A stretch of 64,000 bases of DNA from JANPCX01 sp966211815 (GTDB lineage Bacteria; Pseudomonadota; Gammaproteobacteria; Burkholderiales; Burkholderiaceae_C), in contig CBIHOD010000010.1 of assembly GCA_966211815.1 (NCBI GenBank), forward strand, positions 12,799-76,798. The letters run 5' to 3'. The position numbers were made by a program, and so were the translations under genes. Below the pieces are notes generated by a model. That model worked only from the letters and a program-made list of their open reading frames with translations, made no database searches and was not told the origin of the DNA. Within the stretch, counting starts at the first letter, position 1, and the number at the start of each line of letters is the position of its first letter. Below are positions 41,495-50,831 of this stretch, piece by piece.

Positions 41495-41716
41495 ATGAAT
41501 GCAGTTCCACTCCCCCTGAACCCGCCGCCCCGCTACACGCTCCGCTTCGAACCGCTCGCCTCGGGCCTGCGGACGCTCAGCTTCCCCTGCGATGAAGCCG
41601 GCCATGTCCTGCTCGACGAATTGAGCGAGCCCGCCAAGCGGCTCTACCTCTACGCCCGCGTGGTGCTGGGCCGCGAGTTCGCGGCGCCGTCGGTGGTCGT
41701 GTCCGGCAACCGCTGA
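41495..41716 (+). CDS. Small hypothetical protein
   Basis: 73 residues from ATG 41495. The composition is normal coding (RYTLRFEPLASGLRTLSFPCDEAGHVLLDEL). No signal peptide; function unknown. It ends 5 bases before the kinase stop on the other strand, so the two are convergent. The upstream ATG at 41435 (MGDALRVPAGG) would add 20 residues and is less likely. Confidence 0.65.
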   Translation: MNAVPLPLNPPPRYTLRFEPLASGLRTLSFPCDEAGHVLLDELSEPAKRLYLYARVVLGREFAAPSVVVSGNR

Positions 41717-41721
41717 TTCGT

Positions 41722-43524
41722 TCAACCCAGCTCCGCAGGCCGGGTCTCGGCCGCGCCGCGCGGCGGCAGGCGGATGTCGAATCGGCTGCCGCCCCGCGGC
41801 AGGTTGGCGGCGGTGACGGTGCCGCCGTGCGCGTCGATGATCTTGCGGCAGATCGCCAGCCCCAGGCCCGTGCCGCCGGAGCCGTCCTTGGTCTGGCTGG
41901 ACTGCACGAAGGCTTCGAAGATCGACTCCAGTTCGCCCGGCGGGATGCCCGGCCCCTGGTCGAGCACGCTGACCCAGGCGCCGCCGTCGTCCCCCTGGAG
42001 CGCCTGCAGCCCGATGGCCGTGCCCGCGGGCGCGAACTTGATCGCGTTGGCCAGCACGTTGCGCACCACCTGCTGGAAACGCCCCGGGTCGACCTTGGCC
42101 CGCAGCGGGGCGGCCGGCAGCGCCTCGCGCAGCGCCAGCCGCTTGGCGGCCAATTGCGGCGCCAGCTCCCGAACCACCCCGCGCAGCAGCGGCCGCAGGT
42201 CGGTGCGCTCCAGGTGGATGGTGCCGACGGCGCTTTCGATCTTCGAGACTTCGAGCAGGTCGTTCACCAGGGCCAGCATGCGCTGGCCGGACGCGTGGAT
42301 GTCGCCGAACATGGCCCCGGCGCGCCCGTCCCCCTGCGGTCCCGCCATGCCCAGTTCGGAAAAGCCGATGATGGATTGCAGTGGCGTGCGCAGCTCGTGG
42401 CTGAGGTTGGCGATGAACTCGACCTTGGCCCGCGACGACTCTTCGGCCGCTTCGCGGGCCTCCTGCGTGGCGCGCGCGGCGTCGCGCAGTTCGGTCACGT
42501 CCATGAAGGTGCACAGGACGCCCTGCGGCCGCCCGTCCCGGCCGGGCACGGCCACTTTGCTGACGAGCAAGTCGCGGCGCGAGCCGTCGGCGCGTGTGCA
42601 AACAGTCTCGTAACGCGCGGCGCCACCGTCCCGAAGCAGCCGCTGGTCCAGCGCCTCGTGCCCTCCCGCCTCGGCGTGCGGCGGCATGCCACCGGCCGGC
42701 CGGCACAGGGCTTCTTCCAGGCCGACCCCGGTGAACTGCTGCCAGGCCCGGTTCACGGTCAGATAGTGGTCCCGCGTGCCCAGCACCGAGGTCGGCAGCG
42801 GGCTCAACTCCTGCAGCAGCGCGCTGAAGCGCAGCTGCTCGGCCAGCCGCGCCTGGGCCTCTTCCCGTTCGGTGATGTCGACCGCGCTGCCGGCGAAGCC
42901 TTCGATGCGGCCGCCGCGCAGCAGCGGCACCACGGCCACGTCGAAGCGGCGCGCCCACCCTTGGCCCGTGCGCAACGTCACGGTCGCGGTGCGCGGGCTT
43001 TCGATATCGCCGTGGACGCCGCCCTGCACGGCGGCGGACAGCATCGCCCGCACCGCGGCCTGCTCCCCGGGCTCGACCAGCTTGTCCAACCGCGAGCCGA
43101 TGATCGTGTCGGGCAGGCCGCTGCCGGCACCCTTCCAGCCCGCGTTGACGAAAGTCAGGATGCCGCGCGCGTCGGTGCGGAACAGCAGCTCCTGCGCGCT
43201 GCGCACGATGACGCTCAGCTCGTATTCGCTGCGGGCCACTTCCGCATGGGCGCAAGCCTGGTCGGCGCGCAGGCGGTCCTGGGCGCGCAGGCCGCGCCGG
43301 GCGGCCAGGGCCAGCGCCGCCACCGCCAGCATCGCGGCGGTCGCCAAGCCGAGCGCCAGGGCCCGCCAGGGCGCCTCCACCGGCAGGAAGGGCGCCGCCA
43401 GGGCGTCCCAGCGGTTGTCTTCCGGCAGGAATCCGGCCAGCGCCGCCAGCACCGCGGCCACGGCCGCCAGGCCCGCCGCCCAGGCCAGGTCGCCGCGGGC
43501 GTCGGCCGGCATGACGGGCGTCAT
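41722..43524 (-). CDS. PAS-domain sensor histidine kinase, membrane bound
   Basis: 600 residues. Two hydrophobic spans near the N-terminus (WAAGLAAVAAVLAALAGF and ALALGLATAAMLAVAALALA), two PAS domains with PAC segments (RTDARGILTFVNAGW and YLTVNRAWQQFTGVGLEEAL), then HisKA (FIANLSHELRTPLQSIIGFS) and HATPase_c (VVRNVLANAIKFAP; VLDQGPGIPPGELESIF; GTGLGLAICRKIIDAHGG). The start is either ATG 43524 or the GTG at 43533 that overlaps the response regulator stop (GTGA). It is coupled to the upstream CheY-like protein, its likely partner. Confidence 0.92.
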   Translation of the reverse strand: MTPVMPADARGDLAWAAGLAAVAAVLAALAGFLPEDNRWDALAAPFLPVEAPWRALALGLATAAMLAVAALALAARRGLRAQDRLRADQACAHAEVARSEYELSVIVRSAQELLFRTDARGILTFVNAGWKGAGSGLPDTIIGSRLDKLVEPGEQAAVRAMLSAAVQGGVHGDIESPRTATVTLRTGQGWARRFDVAVVPLLRGGRIEGFAGSAVDITEREEAQARLAEQLRFSALLQELSPLPTSVLGTRDHYLTVNRAWQQFTGVGLEEALCRPAGGMPPHAEAGGHEALDQRLLRDGGAARYETVCTRADGSRRDLLVSKVAVPGRDGRPQGVLCTFMDVTELRDAARATQEAREAAEESSRAKVEFIANLSHELRTPLQSIIGFSELGMAGPQGDGRAGAMFGDIHASGQRMLALVNDLLEVSKIESAVGTIHLERTDLRPLLRGVVRELAPQLAAKRLALREALPAAPLRAKVDPGRFQQVVRNVLANAIKFAPAGTAIGLQALQGDDGGAWVSVLDQGPGIPPGELESIFEAFVQSSQTKDGSGGTGLGLAICRKIIDAHGGTVTAANLPRGGSRFDIRLPPRGAAETRPAELG

Positions 43525-43529
43525 GCCGT

Positions 43530-43916
43530 TCACCGGATGACGCCCAACGAGTCGATGGTCTGGATCAGTTTCAACGGGCTGAACGGCTTGACCAGGTAGG
43601 CGCAAGCGCCCGCTTCCATCACCGCGGCGCGGTCGGCCGCCCGGTCCTTGGCGGTGATCATCACGACCGCCGCGCGGCGGGTGCCGGCATCGGCCTTCAA
43701 GGCTTGGCAAAGCGCCAGGCCATCGATCGGCCCCGGCATCATCCAGTCGGTCAGGACGAGGCGGGGTTTCAGCGCGCCGGCCATCGCCAGCCCGGTCTGG
43801 CCGTCGGACGCTTCGTGCAGATCGGCGTGATAGCCCGCGAATTCCAAGGTCATGCGGACCAGCCTGCGGATGTCCGGTTGGTCGTCGACGATCAGGATGC
43901 GGGGCAGAGCACTCAT
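43530..43916 (-). CDS. CheY-like single-domain response regulator
   Basis: 128 residues. Receiver landmarks are intact: acidic pair in ILIVDDQPDIRRL near residue 10, phospho-acceptor Asp in LVLTDWMMPGPIDGL near residue 57, Thr in VMITAKDRAA and Lys in YLVKPFSPLKL. No output domain. It precedes the PAS kinase gene and overlaps it by a few bases, so the two form a two-component pair. The 99-base gap to the right separates it from a divergent HTH-receiver gene, suggesting joint control of both directions. Confidence 0.92.
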   Translation of the reverse strand: MSALPRILIVDDQPDIRRLVRMTLEFAGYHADLHEASDGQTGLAMAGALKPRLVLTDWMMPGPIDGLALCQALKADAGTRRAAVVMITAKDRAADRAAVMEAGACAYLVKPFSPLKLIQTIDSLGVIR

Positions 43917-44015
43917 GGGAAATGATTCACTTGATGTTTTGGATTATCATTAATATCGTTTGTAGCGTCCACACTCCAATTCGGCAAAACCGATGCAACT
44001 TGGCAAAATTCACGC
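43917..44015. promoter_or_regulatory. Divergent promoter region with possible operator
   Basis: AT-rich, between two opposite genes. It contains the inverted repeat TCGG-caaaa-CCGA and the direct motif CGGCAAAA/TGGCAAAA close to the start of the HTH-receiver gene. That gene has a MerR-like DNA-binding domain, so autoregulation here is possible. No -10/-35 pair is convincing. Confidence 0.35.
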
Positions 44016-44696
44016 ATGGATGACAAAACCGCCGCCACCGATGCCCACTGCAGCACGATCGAGGCCGCCCGTTTGCTGGGTATGGCGGTGCGCTCCGTCC
44101 AGTTGATGGTCGACCGCGGCGAACTGGAGGCCTGGAAGACGCCTGGTGGCCACAGGCGCATTTCGCGTGAATCGGTTCTGCGTTGGCAGCGTGCCCACCA
44201 GCATCCGGTCGAAGCCGCTGAGCCCCGCACCGCTCCGCCCGATGTCCCGGCAGGCGCGGCGCGCACAAGGCCCGGCGCCGCGCAAGAGACGGCCTCCCGC
44301 GTGCTGTTGATCGAAGACTCCGCCCATTACCAAAACCTGGTCTCGCTGCTGCTGAAGCAGCATTTCCCCGATGTCGAATTGCGGGTGGCCGACGACGGCA
44401 TCGCCGGCTTGGCCATGGTCGGCCAATGGAACCCCGACGTGCTCATCGTCGACATCCTGCTGCCGGGCATCGACGGCGCCACCCTGATCACCAGCCTGCG
44501 CACCCATCCGCAGTTCAGGCGCAGCGAACTCATCGTCGTGACGTCGCTCGACGAAGGCCAGCGCGCACCCTATGCCTTCGCCCTCGAAGGCGTGCCGGTG
44601 GTGCACAAGCCGCGCCTGGTCGTGGAGCTGCCGGCGCTACTCAAAGCCAGGCTGGAGTCCCGCGGCGTTTCGGGGGCCGGCGTCGCCGGGACGTGA
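44016..44696 (+). CDS. HTH (MerR/excisionase-like) plus receiver domain regulator
   Basis: 226 residues. The first ~60 residues are a winged-helix of excisionase/MerR type (STIEAARLLGMAVRSVQLMVD; WKTPGGHRRISRESV). After a Pro/Ala linker a receiver domain follows: SRVLLIEDSAHYQNLVSLLL near residue 95, phospho-Asp in DVLIVDILLPGIDGATL and Lys in VVHKPRL. DNA-binding domain before receiver is the reverse of the usual order. It is coupled to the next gene (TGATG overlap). Confidence 0.88.
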   Translation: MDDKTAATDAHCSTIEAARLLGMAVRSVQLMVDRGELEAWKTPGGHRRISRESVLRWQRAHQHPVEAAEPRTAPPDVPAGAARTRPGAAQETASRVLLIEDSAHYQNLVSLLLKQHFPDVELRVADDGIAGLAMVGQWNPDVLIVDILLPGIDGATLITSLRTHPQFRRSELIVVTSLDEGQRAPYAFALEGVPVVHKPRLVVELPALLKARLESRGVSGAGVAGT

Positions 44697-45475
44697 TGCA
44701 GGGCCCTGGCCGCGGCCACATGCGTGTCGTCGTGGTGGAGGACGATGCCTCGGTGCGGCGCTTCGTGGCCATGGCGCTGGAAGACTTGGACCTCGACCTC
44801 GCCCTGTGTGCCGATGTCGCCCAGGCGATGGCCGCCCTGCGGGAAAGGCCGGCGCGGCTGGTGATCTCCGACTTGATGATGCCCGGCGAATCCGGCCTGG
44901 TGCTCATTGAACGGCTGGCCAGCCAGCCCGACCTGGGCGCCGGCGCGCTCGTGGCCGTGTTCAGCGCCGGCGTGCAGGCCGAGTTGCGCGCCCAGCTGCA
45001 AGCCCTGGGCGTGTGGCGGATCCTGTCCAAACCCACCTCGCTGGCGCTGCTGCGGGGCTGTGTCGAAGATGCGCGCCGGGCCTTGAACGCAGCGGCGGGT
45101 TCACCGCCGCCCGTCAACGCCTGCAGTGCGGGGCAGCCATCGGTCGATGAAGCCGCCTGCGTGGCCGAATACTTCGGCGGCGACCGCCGCTTGTACGAAA
45201 GCTACAAGGCGATGTGCCACAAGCAGTTCGCGCTCGACCTCCAGGCCGGCGACGCCGCGTGCCGTACCGGCGATGTGCAGGCCCTGAAGCATTTGGCGCA
45301 CAGCCTGAAATCGGTGCTGCGATGCCTGGGCCACGCCCGGCTGGCCGATGCCGCGCGCGCCATCGAGCATGCCGCGGGTTCCGCGGACATGGCGAGCGCC
45401 TCGGCAGGTTGGACTGAGTTCCGCCGCGAACTTGCGGTGTTGACGCGCCCGCAAGTTCCCGGTCCCACCGTCTGA
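44696..45475 (+). CDS. Receiver plus Hpt phosphotransfer protein
   Basis: 259 residues. An N-terminal receiver (VVVVEDDASVRRFVAM; LVISDLMMPGESGLVL; RILSKPTSLALL) is followed after a linker by a C-terminal histidine phosphotransfer domain with the phospho-His in LKHLAHSLKSVLRCLGH near residue 200. No kinase or DNA-binding domain, so it probably relays phosphate between the nearby sensor kinase and other receivers. The ATG at 44696 overlaps the previous stop by one base; ATG 44720 is an alternative that still includes the whole receiver. Confidence 0.87.
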   Translation: MQGPGRGHMRVVVVEDDASVRRFVAMALEDLDLDLALCADVAQAMAALRERPARLVISDLMMPGESGLVLIERLASQPDLGAGALVAVFSAGVQAELRAQLQALGVWRILSKPTSLALLRGCVEDARRALNAAAGSPPPVNACSAGQPSVDEAACVAEYFGGDRRLYESYKAMCHKQFALDLQAGDAACRTGDVQALKHLAHSLKSVLRCLGHARLADAARAIEHAAGSADMASASAGWTEFRRELAVLTRPQVPGPTV

Positions 45476-45605
45476 GCGTTTCGGTCCTAGCCGAGTCGCC
45501 GCTGCCGGCAAATCCGGCAATTTTCAGCATGACAAAGACGATATTTATTGCAATTCGCCGCGTGTAAGAGTATCATTTCTATCAATTGAAGCAGAAAGGG
45601 TTCTC

Positions 45606-47177
45606 ATGAAAACCACGCACTTGAATTTCCTGGCCCGGTTAGGCATCGCCAAGCGGCTCTACATCGTGTCGGCTGTCCTGATCAGCTGTTTGAGCGGCCT
45701 GGCCGCCGTGGCGTGGGTACAACTGACAGAAGTGGACGCGTTGTCCGCCCGCGTCAGCCAGGCGCGAGTTCCCCAGGTGATCCGCATTTCGGAGGCTGAG
45801 CTGAACATCACCCGGGCATCGTTGCAAATGCGCCATGCCATGCTGGTGCAATCGCCGGCGGACTTGGCGGCCACACTGAGCGACATCCAGGCCAAGCGCG
45901 GGCATTTCGAACAGAACTTAGCGGATTTCGAAAAGGCTTTGTTCACTCAGACAGGGCGCCAGGCCTTCGCCAAGATGGTGCCGCTGAGCGCCGATTTTTG
46001 GGCGGTGGCCGCGGCCAACATCGAATTGATCAAGGCCGGCCAAAAAGACGAGGCCTTCGCGATGCTGGTGGCCAAGACCATTCCTTCCCGCAACCGGCTG
46101 CTTGCCGCGCTGGACACGGAAAAGAACCGCCAGAACCAGGCTTTGCTCGAGGAGCTGGTTGTCGTGCAAGACAGGGTGGGCCGGACCAAGAAGGAAATCA
46201 CCGCATTGGTTGCCGCCATCGCCGTGGGCTTGACGCTGTTCTCATGGGCGATCGCCCGTGGGCTGCGCCGGCGTGTGGAAGCCTCCCGTGCCGTGGCCGA
46301 GCGCGTGCAGGCCGGCGACTTCACCATGCCCGTGGCCGACGAGGCCCGCGACGAGTTCAGTCCGCTGCTGAAGACGCTGCAGGCGATGCAGGAATCGTTG
46401 ACCAGCGTGGTCGCCAATGTTCGCCGCAACGCCGACTCGGTGGCGCTGGCCAGTTCGGAGATCGCCCAGGGCAACCAGGACCTGTCCAGCCGCACCGAAG
46501 AGCAGGCCAGCGCGCTGCAGCAGACGGCCGCATCGATGGAACAACTGAGCGCCACGGTCAAGCAGAACGCCGACAACGCCCGCCAGGCCAACGGGCTGGC
46601 CAAGGACGCCAGCGCGGTGGCCGGACAGGGGGGCGCCGTCGTGGCCCAGGTGGTCGAGACGATGCGCGACATCAGCAATTCGTCGAAGAAGATCGCCGAC
46701 ATCATCGGCGTGATCGACGGCATCGCCTTCCAGACCAACATCCTGGCGCTCAACGCCGCGGTGGAAGCCGCCCGCGCCGGCGAGCAGGGCCGCGGCTTCG
46801 CCGTCGTCGCCGGCGAGGTGCGCAGCCTGGCCGGCCGCAGCGCCGAGGCGGCGCGCCAGATCAAGCAACTGATCGGCGCCAGCGTCGAGCGCGTGGAGCA
46901 AGGCGGCGCGCTGGTGGACGAGGCCGGCCGCACGATGGCCGACGTCGTCGCTTCGATCGGCCGCGTCACCGACATCATGGGCGAGATCAGCGCCGCCAGC
47001 GAAGAGCAAAGCGCCGGCGTCTCGCAGGTCGGCGACGCCATCAGCCAGATGGACCAGGTGACCCAGCAGAACGCCGCGCTGGTCGAGCAGGGCGCGGCCG
47101 CCGCAGAAAGTTTGAAGGAACAGGCGCGCTCGCTGGTGGATACCGTGGGCGTGTTCAAGATCGACGCCGCGGCTTGA
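45606..47177 (+). CDS. Methyl-accepting chemotaxis protein 2
   Basis: 523 residues. Transmembrane span near residues 15-38 (LYIVSAVLISCLSGLAAVAWV), helical periplasmic sensor (about 40-190), second span near 195-215 (ITALVAAIAVGLTLFSWAIA), HAMP and a signalling domain with tip IAFQTNILALNAAVEAARA. The sensor resembles the four-helix-bundle (4HB/TarH) type. No C-terminal pentapeptide tether (ends VFKIDAAA). ATG at 45606; the third chemoreceptor gene follows after 17 bases, so they are co-transcribed. Confidence 0.93.
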   Translation: MKTTHLNFLARLGIAKRLYIVSAVLISCLSGLAAVAWVQLTEVDALSARVSQARVPQVIRISEAELNITRASLQMRHAMLVQSPADLAATLSDIQAKRGHFEQNLADFEKALFTQTGRQAFAKMVPLSADFWAVAAANIELIKAGQKDEAFAMLVAKTIPSRNRLLAALDTEKNRQNQALLEELVVVQDRVGRTKKEITALVAAIAVGLTLFSWAIARGLRRRVEASRAVAERVQAGDFTMPVADEARDEFSPLLKTLQAMQESLTSVVANVRRNADSVALASSEIAQGNQDLSSRTEEQASALQQTAASMEQLSATVKQNADNARQANGLAKDASAVAGQGGAVVAQVVETMRDISNSSKKIADIIGVIDGIAFQTNILALNAAVEAARAGEQGRGFAVVAGEVRSLAGRSAEAARQIKQLIGASVERVEQGGALVDEAGRTMADVVASIGRVTDIMGEISAASEEQSAGVSQVGDAISQMDQVTQQNAALVEQGAAAAESLKEQARSLVDTVGVFKIDAAA

Positions 47178-47194
47178 AACGAAAGGAAATGACC

Positions 47195-48886
47195 ATGGGG
47201 AAGTCCCTGAAGCAAATCCTCGGCTTGCTGATCGCCTGCGGTGTCGCCGCCACGGGTTTCGCCAGCGCGATCTCGCTGTGGAACGGCCACCGCACCGGCC
47301 AGGCCAACCAGCAAGCCCTCGCCGCCAAGGACCTGACGGCCGACATCCTGCCGCCCCCGCTGTACCTCATCGAATTGCGGCTGGTGCTTTCGCAGGCGAT
47401 GGAAGGCTCATTGCCTTTGGCCGACGCGCAGACGGCGGCGGCGCGCCTGGAGCAGGACTACGGCGAGCGCATCGCCTACTGGAAAGCGCACCCGCTGAAC
47501 GGCCTTGATGCCCGGTTGCTGGGCAAGCAGCACGAGGCCGGCCAGCGCTTCTTCGCCGCCGCCCGCGAGGTGCTGCGCGCGTCGGCTTCGGGCGACGCCG
47601 CCAGCGCCGCCGGCGCGCTGAAAGCCGCCGACGCGGCCTACCGCGAGCACCGGGAAGGCGTGGACGAGACGGTGAAGGCCGCGTCAGCCTTCGCCGCCGA
47701 CGCCCTGGACCACGCGGACGCCGCGGCGCGGCGGTCCGCGTGGCTGCAGGGACTGGTCTTCGTCGGTGCGGCGCTGTTGCTCGCGGCCCTGGGCGGCTGG
47801 GCGCGCCGTACCGTGTGGGCGTCCACCGGCGGCGAGCCCGCCGAGGCCGCGGCGATCGCCAACGCGGTGGCTTCGGGCGACCTGACGGTGAGAGTGCCGG
47901 TGGCCGAAGGCGACTCGGCCAGCGTGATGGCGGCGATGGCGCGCATGTGCGCCAGCCTGGTCGACATGGTCCGGGCCGTGCAGGGCACGTCGCACAACGT
48001 GGCCACCGGCGCGAGCCAGATCGCCGCGGCCAACAACGACCTGTCTCAGCGCACCGAAGAGCAGGCCAGCAGCCTGGAAGAAACCGCCGCGTCGATGGAG
48101 GAGCTGAGCGCCACCGTGCGCAACAGCGCCGACTCGGCGCGCCAGGCGGCGCAGCTGGCGGCGGCCGCCAGCGCAGTGGCCTCGCGTGGCGGCGAGGTGG
48201 TGGGCCAGGTCGTCTCTACGATGCAGGGCATCTCGGCCAGCACGCAGCGCATCGGCGAAATCATCGGCACCATCGACGGCATCGCCTTCCAGACCAACAT
48301 CCTGGCGCTGAACGCCGCGGTCGAAGCTGCGCGAGCCGGCGAACAGGGCCGCGGCTTCGCCGTTGTGGCAGGCGAAGTGCGCGTGCTGGCGCAGCGCAGC
48401 GCGCAGGCCGCCAAGGAAATCAAGGCCCTGATCGGCGATTCGGTGGAGAAGGTCGGGTCGGGGGCCCGCCTGGTCGAGCAGGCCGGCGGCACGATGACCG
48501 AAATCGTCGACAGCGTGCGGCAGGTCAGTGGCCTGATCGGCGACATCAGCACCGCCGCCGACGAGCAGACAGCCGGCATCGGGCAGGTCAGCCAGGCCAT
48601 CACCCAGCTCGACCAGTTCACCCAGCAGAACGCCGCCATGGTGGAAGAGTCCGCGGCGGCGGCGGGCAGCCTGCAGCAGCAGTCGCACACCCTGGTGGAG
48701 GTGGTCAGCCGCTTCCGCATCCACGCCGCCGACGCGGCCTCGGCGACAGCGCCCGCGAAGCCCGCGGTGGCGGCGGCCCACCGGGCCGTGCCGGGCAAGT
48801 CCGCCGCGAAACCGCCGGCCTCCCCCACCGTGCTTATTCGCGCCGAAGCGGCGCTCCTCGACGATAAGGAATGGGAGTCATTCTGA
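47195..48886 (+). CDS. Methyl-accepting chemotaxis protein 3 with C-terminal CheR-tether
   Basis: 563 residues. N-terminal span (LGLLIACGVAATGFASAISL), periplasmic helical domain (about 30-190), second span (LQGLVFVGAALLLAALGGW), HAMP (about 215-270) and the signalling tip IAFQTNILALNAAVEAARA. The C-terminus is a flexible Ala/Pro tail ending DDKEWESF; the last five residues EWESF match the pentapeptide that recruits CheR and CheB. ATG 47195 has AAGGA at good distance; ATG 47189 would add two residues. Confidence 0.93.
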   Translation: MGKSLKQILGLLIACGVAATGFASAISLWNGHRTGQANQQALAAKDLTADILPPPLYLIELRLVLSQAMEGSLPLADAQTAAARLEQDYGERIAYWKAHPLNGLDARLLGKQHEAGQRFFAAAREVLRASASGDAASAAGALKAADAAYREHREGVDETVKAASAFAADALDHADAAARRSAWLQGLVFVGAALLLAALGGWARRTVWASTGGEPAEAAAIANAVASGDLTVRVPVAEGDSASVMAAMARMCASLVDMVRAVQGTSHNVATGASQIAAANNDLSQRTEEQASSLEETAASMEELSATVRNSADSARQAAQLAAAASAVASRGGEVVGQVVSTMQGISASTQRIGEIIGTIDGIAFQTNILALNAAVEAARAGEQGRGFAVVAGEVRVLAQRSAQAAKEIKALIGDSVEKVGSGARLVEQAGGTMTEIVDSVRQVSGLIGDISTAADEQTAGIGQVSQAITQLDQFTQQNAAMVEESAAAAGSLQQQSHTLVEVVSRFRIHAADAASATAPAKPAVAAAHRAVPGKSAAKPPASPTVLIRAEAALLDDKEWESF

Positions 48887-48940
48887 GTCCGGTCACGCGG
48901 CACCGGGAGCGGCTGCATGACTTGACAAAATAGTCATTGC

Positions 48941-48973
48941 ATGTAAAGTTGGCAAACATTGTCCAACTTACAT
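48941..48973. promoter_or_regulatory. Probable TetR operator
   Basis: ATGTAAAGTTGG (48941-48952) and CCAACTTACAT (48963-48973) form an 11-bp inverted repeat with one extra base, directly upstream of the TetR start at 48983 and downstream of a TTGACA (48922-48927). This is the layout of an autoregulatory operator. Confidence 0.65.
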
Positions 48974-48982
48974 CCGCAAGGC

Positions 48983-49615
48983 ATGAACCCACCCGACCCT
49001 GCGGCCGGCCGCCGCGAAGCCATCGTCCAGGCGGCCTCCGGCGTCTTCCTGCGCTACGGCTACAAGAAGACCGCGATGGACGACATCGCCCGCGCCGCCG
49101 GCATCTCGCGGCAGGGCCTGTACCTGCACTTCCCCAACAAGGAAGTGCTGTTCAAGGAAGGCATCCTGCGCATGGCCAGCCGCGGCCGGGCCGCGGTGCG
49201 CGATGCGCTGGCGCGCGACGACTTGCCGGTCGAGGACCGCATCCTCGCCGCCTTCGTCGCCCTCAAGTCGCAGGAGGACGGCAGCGACATGCCGCTGGAG
49301 CACGTCGCCGAGCTGATGGCCACCGCGGTCCAGCTGGTCGGCCCCGTCATCGCCGAGCTCGACCAGGCGCTCGTCGACGAGTTGGCGGGCACCCTGCAGG
49401 CCAGCGGCGTCGCCGCGCTCTGGAAAGACGACGGCTTCACCGCCCGGCAGCTGGCCGAACACCTGCAGGCCGCCTCGCACGGCATCAAGCACCAGTCCAG
49501 GACCATCGCCGACTACAAGGACCGCATGCGCGCCGCGGTCTGCCTGGTCTGCCGGACGGGCCTGGGCAGGAAACCCCCCGGGGGCGCTTCGCGGCGCAAG
49601 GCGGACCGCCCATGA
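48983..49615 (+). CDS. TetR/AcrR family transcriptional regulator
   Basis: 210 residues. The N-terminal helix-turn-helix is clear: AIVQAASGVFLRYGYKKTAMDDIARAAGISRQGLYLHFPNKE, residues about 15-55, here given in shortened parts: FLRYGYKKTAMDDIARAAG and SRQGLYLHFPNKEVLF. The C-terminal ligand domain is family-unspecific. It is coupled to the metallo-beta-lactamase-fold gene (ATGA overlap). A long inverted repeat precedes it, so it probably represses its own operon. The start is ATG 48983; a TTG at 48959 would lie inside the operator. Confidence 0.9.
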   Translation: MNPPDPAAGRREAIVQAASGVFLRYGYKKTAMDDIARAAGISRQGLYLHFPNKEVLFKEGILRMASRGRAAVRDALARDDLPVEDRILAAFVALKSQEDGSDMPLEHVAELMATAVQLVGPVIAELDQALVDELAGTLQASGVAALWKDDGFTARQLAEHLQAASHGIKHQSRTIADYKDRMRAAVCLVCRTGLGRKPPGGASRRKADRP

Positions 49616-50730
49616 GCAACCTCGACCGCCTGCTTTCCCGCGTTCCCCGAGCTTTCCTCGCCACAGGAGTGACCTTCACCATGGCCTGCCTCTTTTTGAC
49701 CGCCTGCGCCGGCAAGACCGCCGCCGCGACCGAGCAACCGTCCTCGCCGCCCCGGTACGACGGCAAATTCCAGAACACCATCCCGCGCCAGGCCATGGGC
49801 CTGAAAAAGACGCTGGCCATCATGTGGCGCGCCTTCACTGCCAAGCCCGACACCACCGTGCCGCGCGTGCCGATCCCGGTGCGGCCCCTCACGGCGGCGA
49901 TGCTGGCCGACGCGCCCGACGCCAGCCTCTTCCGGCTCGGTCACTCCACGCTGCTGCTCAAGCTCGGCGGTGGGTTCTGGCTGACCGACCCGGTGTTCTC
50001 CGAACGGGCCTCGCCGGTGCAATGGGCGGGCCCCAAGCGTTTCCACGCGCCGCCGATCGGCATCGACGAGCTGCCGCCGATCAAGGGCGTGATCCTCTCG
50101 CACGACCATTACGACCACCTCGACCACGCCGCCATCCTGCGGCTGGCGCCCAAGGTGGCGGTCTTCATCGCGCCGCTGGGCGTGGGCGACCGGCTCATCG
50201 GATGGGGCGTCGACCCGGCCAAGGTCCGCCAGCTCGGCTGGTGGCAGGAGGCCGAATTGAACGGCGTGCGCCTGGCGGCCGTGCCGGCCCGCCATTTCTC
50301 GGGCCGCAGCTTGATGGACGGGGACACCACGCTGTGGGCGTCCTGGGTGATCCAGGCCGAGGGCCTGCGCCTGTTTTTCAGCGGCGACACCGGCTACCAC
50401 GCCGACTTCAAGGCCATCGGCGAGCGCTACGGGCCCTTCGACCTGACGATGATCGAGACCGGCGCCTACGACGCCCAATGGCCGGAAGTGCACATGCAGC
50501 CGGAGCAGACGCTGCAGGCCCACCTCGACCTGAAAGGCAGTTGGCTGATGCCGGTGCACAACGGCACTTTCGACCTGGCGATGCACGCCTGGCACGAACC
50601 TTTCGACCGCATCCTGGCGCTGGCCGGCAAGCACGGCGTGCAGCTGGCCACGCCCGAGATGGGCGAGCGGCTGTCGCTCAGGGCGCCGCATGAAGGCCGG
50701 CGCTGGTGGATGGCCGGCGGCGCGCAATGA
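49612..50730 (+). CDS. MBL-fold metallo-hydrolase lipoprotein (NAPE-PLD/UlaG-like)
   Basis: 372 residues. The N-terminal hydrophobic segment ends in a lipobox (MACLFLTACAG), so it is probably a lipoprotein. The metallo-beta-lactamase motifs are present: FRLGHSTLLLKLGGGFWLTDP near residue 105, LSHDHYDHLDHAA near residue 165, VPARHFSGR, SGDTGYHADF and a late His (PVHNGTF). The pattern fits the N-acyl-phosphatidylethanolamine phospholipase D-like group, so a phospholipid or lactone substrate is possible. It is expressed with TetR upstream, which may sense its substrate. Confidence 0.88.
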   Translation: MSNLDRLLSRVPRAFLATGVTFTMACLFLTACAGKTAAATEQPSSPPRYDGKFQNTIPRQAMGLKKTLAIMWRAFTAKPDTTVPRVPIPVRPLTAAMLADAPDASLFRLGHSTLLLKLGGGFWLTDPVFSERASPVQWAGPKRFHAPPIGIDELPPIKGVILSHDHYDHLDHAAILRLAPKVAVFIAPLGVGDRLIGWGVDPAKVRQLGWWQEAELNGVRLAAVPARHFSGRSLMDGDTTLWASWVIQAEGLRLFFSGDTGYHADFKAIGERYGPFDLTMIETGAYDAQWPEVHMQPEQTLQAHLDLKGSWLMPVHNGTFDLAMHAWHEPFDRILALAGKHGVQLATPEMGERLSLRAPHEGRRWWMAGGAQ

Positions 50731-50756
50731 ACGCCGCCCACTGAAAAGCACGGGCG

Positions 50757-50790
50757 AAAAAAAATGGACCGGCCTTCCAGCCGGTCCATC
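50757..50790 (-). terminator. Rho-independent terminator of the EF-G gene
   Basis: On the minus strand the hairpin ATGGACCGGC/GCCGGTCCAT (10 bp, loop TGGAAG) is followed by eight or more T residues. It lies about 40 bases beyond the EF-G stop at 50832. On the plus strand it lacks a T-run, so it serves the minus direction. Confidence 0.9.
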
Positions 50791-50831
50791 CCTTCATTAG
50801 CTAGCGAAAAACCCTCGTGGGGTTTGGCGAT

